This document shows, one piece after another, positions 57,161 through 64,000 of a DNA stretch of 64,000 bases. Both the position numbers and the translations under genes were made by a program. The DNA comes from Strigops habroptila. Lineage: Eukaryota; Chordata; Aves; Psittaciformes; Psittacidae. Every line of letters starts with the position of its first letter. Position 1 is the first letter of the stretch. The notes under the pieces are model-generated. The model made no database searches, had not been told where the DNA came from, and saw only the letters and a list, made by a program, of their open reading frames with translations. Where the stretch lies: assembly GCF_004027225.2 (NCBI RefSeq), contig NC_044278.2:9176001-9240000 (forward strand). Direction: 5' to 3'.

Positions 57161-59456
57161 AGACCAAAATAAAAGCAGCAATGGGTTAGCTCTGCTGTGG
57201 CTTTTCATGCTACTCCCAATCTTCTCCATTAAACCCTCCAAGAAGGAATTCAGTTCTTTACAACTGACAAGGTAGAAAGACCACTGTACAGCATCAGCTT
57301 AGCAGCTCTTCTATGCGAGACAGTTCAAGCCCCCAATTTTCACATGAGATGAAACTTGCTCCTTTCACAGGCATTTCCTTCTTTTCAGTAGATTTCATTT
57401 GTAGTAGAGCATGAAGCTAACAGTTTTTAACACCTTTGTTATATGACACTTATAATCCTGTTACCTCTTCCTATTAAAAACCTCACTAAGTGCACTGGGA
57501 AATGGTGAATTCATGGGCTAAGCAGAAGAACAAACAAAAGCAACCCAACCCTCAGACAAATACCTTTTCCACTTATCCAGATTTCAAGCCAAATGAAGCA
57601 AGCCCATTAAACCACTCACTGCTGCTGCCACATTCCTCCCTCCTGTAGAGCAGTCACTCCAAGGAGTATGGAGAGCGCTATCCAAGCGCGGACACTCTTC
57701 ATGCAGGAAACCCTGCACCATAAAGAGATCTCTGTTACCTCTCACATGCTGCAGGAAAGAGTCAGCACAAACCTGGCAGGATGACAAATAAAAAGAGCCA
57801 ACACATCCTGCTTTTCGCCAGCCCCAAGAGGAGGGGCATGCGGGACGGCACAAGTCCCAGCAGCCCAGGATGGCAGCCAGCTCTCTCCTTTCCCCCCAGC
57901 AGAGCAGAGCCAGCACGGGCACACTCAGGTGTACCTCGACACAGCACTATGCCAGAAGCAGAGCTGCACACAAAGAATCCCTGTAACAAACCACAGGCTC
58001 AAGCCTTTGCTCCTAGAAGCAAGCATCAATTTCTATTTCAGCCCTTTTGCTATCTGGTTTTAATGTTAGAGATGCCCTTCTTACATACACCAAGCTGCCC
58101 ACCCTCTTCTCCATACTTGTGAAGCCCAGGTTCTCTTCTCTATTATCACCCACCCATAACTGCTGTTGACAGTACCACCACAGACAGAAGTGCAGACTTT
58201 AAGCCTGGCTTACTGACCAGTCTTTTCACAATATATAAGTTATTATTACAAGGCTGTCCCTCCCTGGTGCTTCTCCCACCACTCTGCCTCATACCACTCC
58301 TCTAGCAACCTGGAAACAACAGAGGTGTCTCTTTGCCATCCTGCCGGTCCAGAGCGACGAGGGCAGCAGCAGTGCAATGTCTGCTGTGCTGGCTGAGCTC
58401 TGATCTGGCACAGATCTGCCACGAAGAGCTTTGCTGCCAACCTACCTCAGCCTCCTCCCCTATATATTAAGTTGACAAACACACTTCCTTCAGTTGCATC
58501 CATGTTAGAGCACGCCTCTGTCAGGTAAAGGGTGGGATGTTCAGTCAACATACAGAGAATCACAAAAGACATAGAAAGGATGAGACCTGAGTACAAACAG
58601 GGTACACAGCTAAGAATGACTGTACTAGAGGTGGGGACAGAAAGGATAAGCACAGCCTCATGACAAGCGTTGATCTCCTGTAACTCAAGCTTGTTTGAGC
58701 TCTGCGTGTGATATGTACATTTGGAGCAGGTAGATATTTCAAAGCTTCCCCATTAAGCCTCCTCTATGCCACAAAGGTCCTACTTATTATTAGGACTGCA
58801 CAAGAGTTTTGGGGAAAATTCCTTGTTTCAGACACTTAGTAGTGCAGAGCGAACCTTTAGGACTCCTTTATGTTTCGACTGGTCAGCCACATAAAGTCAG
58901 ATCAGCCTGGATGAAAACTGTCAGTGTCTCACCCTCATCTCTGCTCCAGTTCCCAAACCATCCTTTCTCTGCACTGCAGCGGCTCTCATGCAAACATGGG
59001 TTAGCCATATCAGGAGGCAAGCAGTGAATCTAGCAACCTTGTGTGACCCTCCATCTAACCTTCCCAACTGAAGACCTGGTACCAGCAGAAAAGGAGTAGC
59101 TCAGTTTCGGTTGAATAGGAACAGTTATTTTAGGAGGATGATAATATCCATTTCCAGGCAATAAGTGGTAATATTCCACAGGCTGTCTCAAGCCAGACTA
59201 TAAGAAGGAGCATATGAGTTCAAAAGAAACAGACCAAGGTGCATTTGTGATTAGAATAACAGCCACTGCCAGCTAAAACATTCCAGTTGTGTGGAGAATA
59301 CAAACAGATGTGCTGCCTCCACACTCTTTTCTTGCTATTTATTACTTGATAACTGCTTGGTACTCCGTGTAAAGGAACAAAAGTACCAGCAGCTCCAACT
59401 CCTGAATCACAAACTGAAGAAGATAAAGAATACATAACACACCAGGAAAGAACTGT

Positions 59457-59975
59457 TATGGTTTAACCCCAGAGGGCAACTAAACACCACACAGCTGCTG
59501 ACTTGGCAGGATGGGGAGGAGAACTGGAAAACTGAGAAAACTCATTAGCTGAGATGATGACAGTTTAATGGGACAGAAAAGGAAGGAAATAATGATAATA
59601 GTAATGATAATAATTAGAATATACAAACCAAGCAATGCAATTGCTCACCACTCACCAGTCAATGCCCAGCATTCTAAGCAGCAGCCCTCAGCCAGCTTTC
59701 CCACCAGTTTATGTATTGAACATGGCATCATATAGTTTGGAATATCCCTTCGGCCTGCTTGGGTCAGCTGTCCTGGCTGTGCCCCCTCCCAACTCTTTGG
59801 ACCCCTCCAGCCTTCTCACTGGCAGAGCATGAGAAGCTGAGAAGTCCTTGACTTAGGATAAACACTAGCCAAAAACCACCAGTGTGTTACCAACATTATT
59901 CCCATACTACATCCAAAGAACAGCACTGTGTACTGGGAAGAAAAGTGACCCCATCCCAGCCCAAACCAGGATAAT
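59457..59975 (-). mobile_element. Avian endogenous retrovirus LTR-like element, probably solo
   Basis: It starts on the plus strand with 'ttatggtttaaccccagagg' and ends near 'cccaaaccaggataata'. Read on the minus strand it begins with 'cctggtttgggctgggat' and has a TATA-like 'acataaactgg' downstream of 'tatgatgccatgttcaat', as expected for an LTR promoter. No retroviral coding sequence flanks it on either side. Exact ends and any target-site duplication are unclear. Confidence 0.7.
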
Positions 59976-60973
59976 AACCGAGATATTTATCTTAAATATT
60001 GTCTCTGTGTGTGTGGGCATCAGGGAAGAAGTGACTGGAACAGATGTAAATGAGGAAAGGCTTAGCAGGCAAACACAACAAATCCATTTCATACAACAGG
60101 AACATCCCAGCAGACAAGCACTGAAAGAGGCCTCTGCACACAACTGACATGCAGGACAGGTAAGAAAACAGGAGTGTCTCAGTATCTCACCTATCCCCAA
60201 CAGGGATGCCATTCTTCCACCTAACATTACCCAAACAAGGAGTGCTATTCCCCTGTTCCAACCTGCTTTGGTTTATGATCAAAGAGCTGCACAACTTGCT
60301 CCACAGGGAATGCACTGGACAAAAGCAGCAGCCCCTGAGCGCTGGTGTGGGTGAAGTCCATCGTCCTTCCAATGCGTGTTGCTGGTTTTCTGGCTGCCAG
60401 AAACCCTCCCAGCCACGCTCTCGAATATTAGACAGTGGATATACGGCTACTTTTAACATTCCCACTTACAAAACAGAGGCTCAACTCTTGGTAAATACTC
60501 AGCACCTAACACATCACATTAAGATTTCTGAGATGACCAAAGGAAAAGGTGATGTTTTCTTTATTAAGCACATAGACAGCTTTTGCTGCAAATGGCCCAA
60601 CATCATTACCAAGCACAGGCCAACTGAGCGGGTGCTGTTTTCACTTTCCTAAGATGTACTGAACCCTGATTTTATGCTAGGAAATGCAATCTAAGGTCTC
60701 CAGGCCAGGAAACACATTTATGAATGGCCTCTCTTGTTACACAACTACAGCTGAGCCACTGACCTCACTGTAAAGGACACAGCACTGTCAGACTGAGTGC
60801 AAAGAGATGGATCAAGGCATACGGCAAACAGAACTGACACAGCCTGGAACTACCTGACTGCTTACCACAGCAATACCTTTTAAAACACCTTCCCCTCCAA
60901 AGTCAGTGGAATAGCCTGAAAAAGCACACGGTGAAACAGGTTTGGGTGAACACAGGAATCTCATGTGGATGGA

Positions 60974-61213
60974 AAGCTAAAACAGGGGAAGTTCAGGTTA
61001 GATATAAGGAAGAAGTTATTTACTGTGAGGGTGGTGAGGCGCCGGCACAGGGTGCCCAAGGAAGTGGTAAATGCTCCATCCCTGGCAGTGTTCAAGGCCA
61101 GGTTGGACAGAGCCTTGGGCGACATGGTCTAGTGTGAGGGGTCCCTGCCCATGGCAGGGGTTTGGAACTGGGTGATCTTAAGGTCCTTTCCAACCCAAAC
61201 TGTTCTATGATTC
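60974..61213 (+). repeat. CR1 LINE fragment, plus
   Basis: It runs from 'aaacaggggaagttcaggtt' to 'caaactgttctatgattca'. Confidence 0.92.
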
Positions 61214-63814
61214 AACTCTGCAATACCCTACCTTTTTCTGGCAGCTGTCCCCTTGCTGGAGTGGCACGTGTCAGTATGGATGCCACATGTCAGAGACTTT
61301 GGCACTGCACAAAAAAAACCTCAACACATCTCTGGCCAAATCCCTCCCTCACCTCTCTCCTGCACAAAAAAAGATAACACCTGAGAAACACACTGTATTA
61401 CAACAGCACAGATTCTTACTTCGGCTTTAAGTACTTCACAATATGCTTTTTAAACCAAAGTGCCAACCACAGACAGCTAAAGCAAGAGAGGACAGAAGCT
61501 GAGGTAAGAAGCACTGTGGCCACTTCACACATTTAGGAATTTCAGTTTACAAGTATCTATGAACAAAGCTGTGAAAAAAAAGGAAAACCCAAGTTGTACC
61601 TGTATTATGAAAGCATAACTAAGAACAGAATCCCTTTCTTTGTTTCTCATGAAGGTACTTTGGCATGAGAGCTGCCAAGAAATTCCCACTGAAGCTTCCT
61701 TGGGCTGTGTAGATGGCATTTCAGCTATTAAATGACCAGGACCTTTTCCATCTTAGAACACAATTTACATCTATGCTGATTTTCAAACAACCTGCAGATG
61801 GATTTTTATGCAGGAGAAAGTTTTTAAACATACATTTTAAGCCCCCTAACTCACATCCTTTGGAAGCGTTATGTCCTAGAATAGCATTTGACAGAATTCA
61901 AAACTGCTCCAACGATTCCACTTCAAGCTCACAACAAACAATTGTAATCAATGTCCCGTGGGAGCACTTCTAAAAGCATAACTCCTGAGAATCAGGATAC
62001 TATTAAACCTTTTGGACAAGCAGCTCAGCAAAATTTCAGGCAGAGGGAGATAGCGCATCTCTCACCTTCACACTCAAGTTATTAACCTCTTTTCCCCATG
62101 TCACCAGATCTTGTCTGGAGAACTAAAGGTGAGATGTGATGTGGGCTCCTCCTCTTCTACTCCCTCAGGGTTAAAGAGCTCCTGTCCCTCCTCCTCACCC
62201 AAGCAGCAGCAGGCTCTAGCTCTCTCCAGGAACAAAAGAGAAGATAAGGGGGATGATACTTAACTCAGAAGCAGAGAAGGGGAAAGTGGCTCCTTTCCAG
62301 CCCTTCACTTCTCATCACTGTGAAGGTATTACCCCTCCCTATCTCACCCATGAGTAAAATCAGCTGCAAGAGTACAAAAGCCAACTACAGGACTGGATAC
62401 AAAACCTTTACTATTATATATGATTGTGTACATTTAGAATCATTGCGATATCAGCTTAAAAGGATTACCTGAAGTATAATATGTGATAACTCCATACCAC
62501 AAGTCACTGCCTGACAAAAAAGCATTACCCAGTTGTTGCTCTCAGCAGCAGCACTGCTTTAAGGACAAGAAGATGCCACAATCCAGGCTGTAAAGCATGT
62601 TACTTGTACATATGCAACAGCAGAAATAAAAGCAGAGACGGAATGCTTATAAAACCCCCTAAATATGTTAAAAACTACAAAGAAAAAAAGACATGGAAGC
62701 TCCCTCCCATTGTTTTACAGTATTTCAAAGGTCACATTTATGCATAGAACAAACCCTACAGCCTCCTAAGCATAAAAATGTCTTTTTATGCCTTTTTTTG
62801 AAGTCACCCAGCCCAGTTGCACACCTGTGGGGTGACTTTTGGACAATGTATTTGCCTAAACAAATGGGTTTAAAACTAAACTCTTGCATCAAAGCAGGCA
62901 GTCATTCCAGCAGGCTCCAGAATCTGCAAGCATAAGTTCAACCTAGCAAAACCCAAGTTCACCCAACTCATTCCTGCAACTTAGCTTTAGGATCAGAGAA
63001 TAAAAAACAGAAATCAAGCACCCCTCAACTTCTATTTTTTTCCTATGTATGATTTAAAAGGATGTGGCAACTCGAAGCAGAGAGAAAAGAAAAACCCTTC
63101 CAAAGCTGAAGGAACAAGTTTTTTACTTCTAACTGAAAAGTATTCGTAAAAATGGAAAACAGCTGTGACAGAAATGAGAAGGAAATACCTCACTACATCA
63201 AACCCAAGATCAAACATACTTAAAGAAAGCATTTCTCAAGAAAGCTCATTGACCCTAACAGTATCTTGGATGAAAAGTGATCTACTTCACAGTGTTAAAG
63301 CAGCATGATGCAAGTTGAACAGCAAGAGAGAATAATACAAAACCCCAAAGGTGTGGTTTTCAGTGTTCTAATCAGAATTGTAATTAAAAATTGAAGATTT
63401 ACAGAATCATCACCCAGTTACTGAGAAAAAATAAATCTTTAAAGAGCACCTCACCTAACTACCAACCTTCCTGATAAAAAGTGCAAATAAAGTTAAAGGC
63501 TATCAGCAGATACAAGAGTTTATTCCTTTGTTCTGGTTTTTTAATGTTAGCCATGTCAATGACATCAAACTTTCACCTTACTTTTCTCTAATCCTCTCTG
63601 TTGAAAACTGAGCTCTACTAAAGCGACTCAGGTGTCCCTTGGGAACTTCCTAAGCTGTAAAGTGAAAGGGTGGAAAGAATGTTCAATCCACAAGACACCT
63701 TCTTTGTTAACTCTTTGAGACAAGCAGGTATTGTAGGAAATTGAATAGACATATTCTCCTTTTAGACTGTTACTAAAGTCTAAATAGTGCTGTGAAAGTC
63801 TTACGTCTGCAAGC

Positions 63815-63931
63815 CCAGGTTGGATGGGGCTTGGAGCAACCTGCTCTAGTGAAAGGTGTCCCTGCCCCTAGCAGGGGGTTGGAACTGGATGAGCATAAGG
63901 TCCCTTCCAACCCAAACCAGCGTGCGATTGC
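63815..63931 (+). repeat. CR1 LINE 3' tail, plus
   Basis: It runs from 'gcccaggttggatggggctt' to 'ccaaaccagcgtgcgattg', near the right edge. Confidence 0.85.
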
Positions 63932-64000
63932 AGTTGAATGCAGTTTCTAATCATATCAGAGCTATACTTTAAAATCGTTTATATTATGACCCAGAAACCA

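Larger units (their letters stand above)
52793..64000. other. Region upstream of B4GALT4 coding sequence, no gene recognised
   Basis: No exon with recognisable protein similarity is visible on either strand and no CpG island is apparent. It holds CR1 fragments at 54574, 55688, 60974 and 63815, an LTR-like element at 59457 and two small tandem duplications. It may be the first intron and promoter region of B4GALT4. Confidence 0.55.

Noticed and set aside
1-64000. CRISPR arrays, rRNA, tRNA or bacterial-type operons
   Set aside because: No regularly spaced repeats, no cloverleaf or rRNA-like sequence noticed; gene structure is vertebrate.

Overview
This is a window of vertebrate nuclear DNA, almost certainly from a bird. 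It carries about nineteen 5'-truncated CR1 LINE fragments with the avian-type 3' tail, two retroviral LTR-like fragments, small-exon genes with GT-AG introns, and one GC-rich CpG-island promoter. Nothing bacterial or viral is present apart from these old repeats. I did not assign a species; the LTR-like fragments resemble those common in neoavian birds, which is a weak impression from memory.

Layout. (1) 1-10290: no recognisable gene, one CR1 tail at the left edge. (2) 10291-13912, plus strand: a complete four-exon beta-1,3-glucuronyltransferase of the B3GAT1 (GlcAT-P) type, 344 aa. (3) About 14.9-24.2 kb: gene-poor, with two CR1 fragments. (4) 24.3-24.9 kb: CpG island with two inverted ZNF143/SBS-type motifs, the promoter of the next gene. 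(5) 24976-38452, plus strand: a six-exon beta-1,4-galactosyltransferase of the B4GALT3 clade, 344 aa, with an intact reading frame but many substituted catalytic and substrate-binding residues. (6) 40257-52580, minus strand: a six-coding-exon B4GALT4, 351 aa, catalytically intact, tail to tail with gene 5. (7) 52.8-64 kb: no coding sequence recognised. It may hold intron and upstream sequence of B4GALT4, plus LTR and CR1 repeats.

How the genes relate. All three encode type II Golgi glycosyltransferases. B4GALT enzymes make Gal-beta1,4-GlcNAc (N-acetyllactosamine). B3GAT1-type enzymes add glucuronic acid to that disaccharide, the step before sulfation in HNK-1 epitope synthesis. The neighbourhood therefore places two consecutive steps of one glycan pathway together, with a third member that looks like a pseudoenzyme or an enzyme of changed specificity.

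The main discovery candidate is the B4GALT3-clade gene. Relative to bovine B4GALT1 numbering it has lost the Trp of the acceptor lid (W314S), the catalytic Asp (D318N), two of three manganese ligands (M344V, H347Y), the donor-specificity Tyr (Y289F) and parts of the nucleotide-binding motif (P187A, R191Q). It nevertheless keeps an open frame, consensus splice sites and exon sizes matching its intact neighbour B4GALT4.
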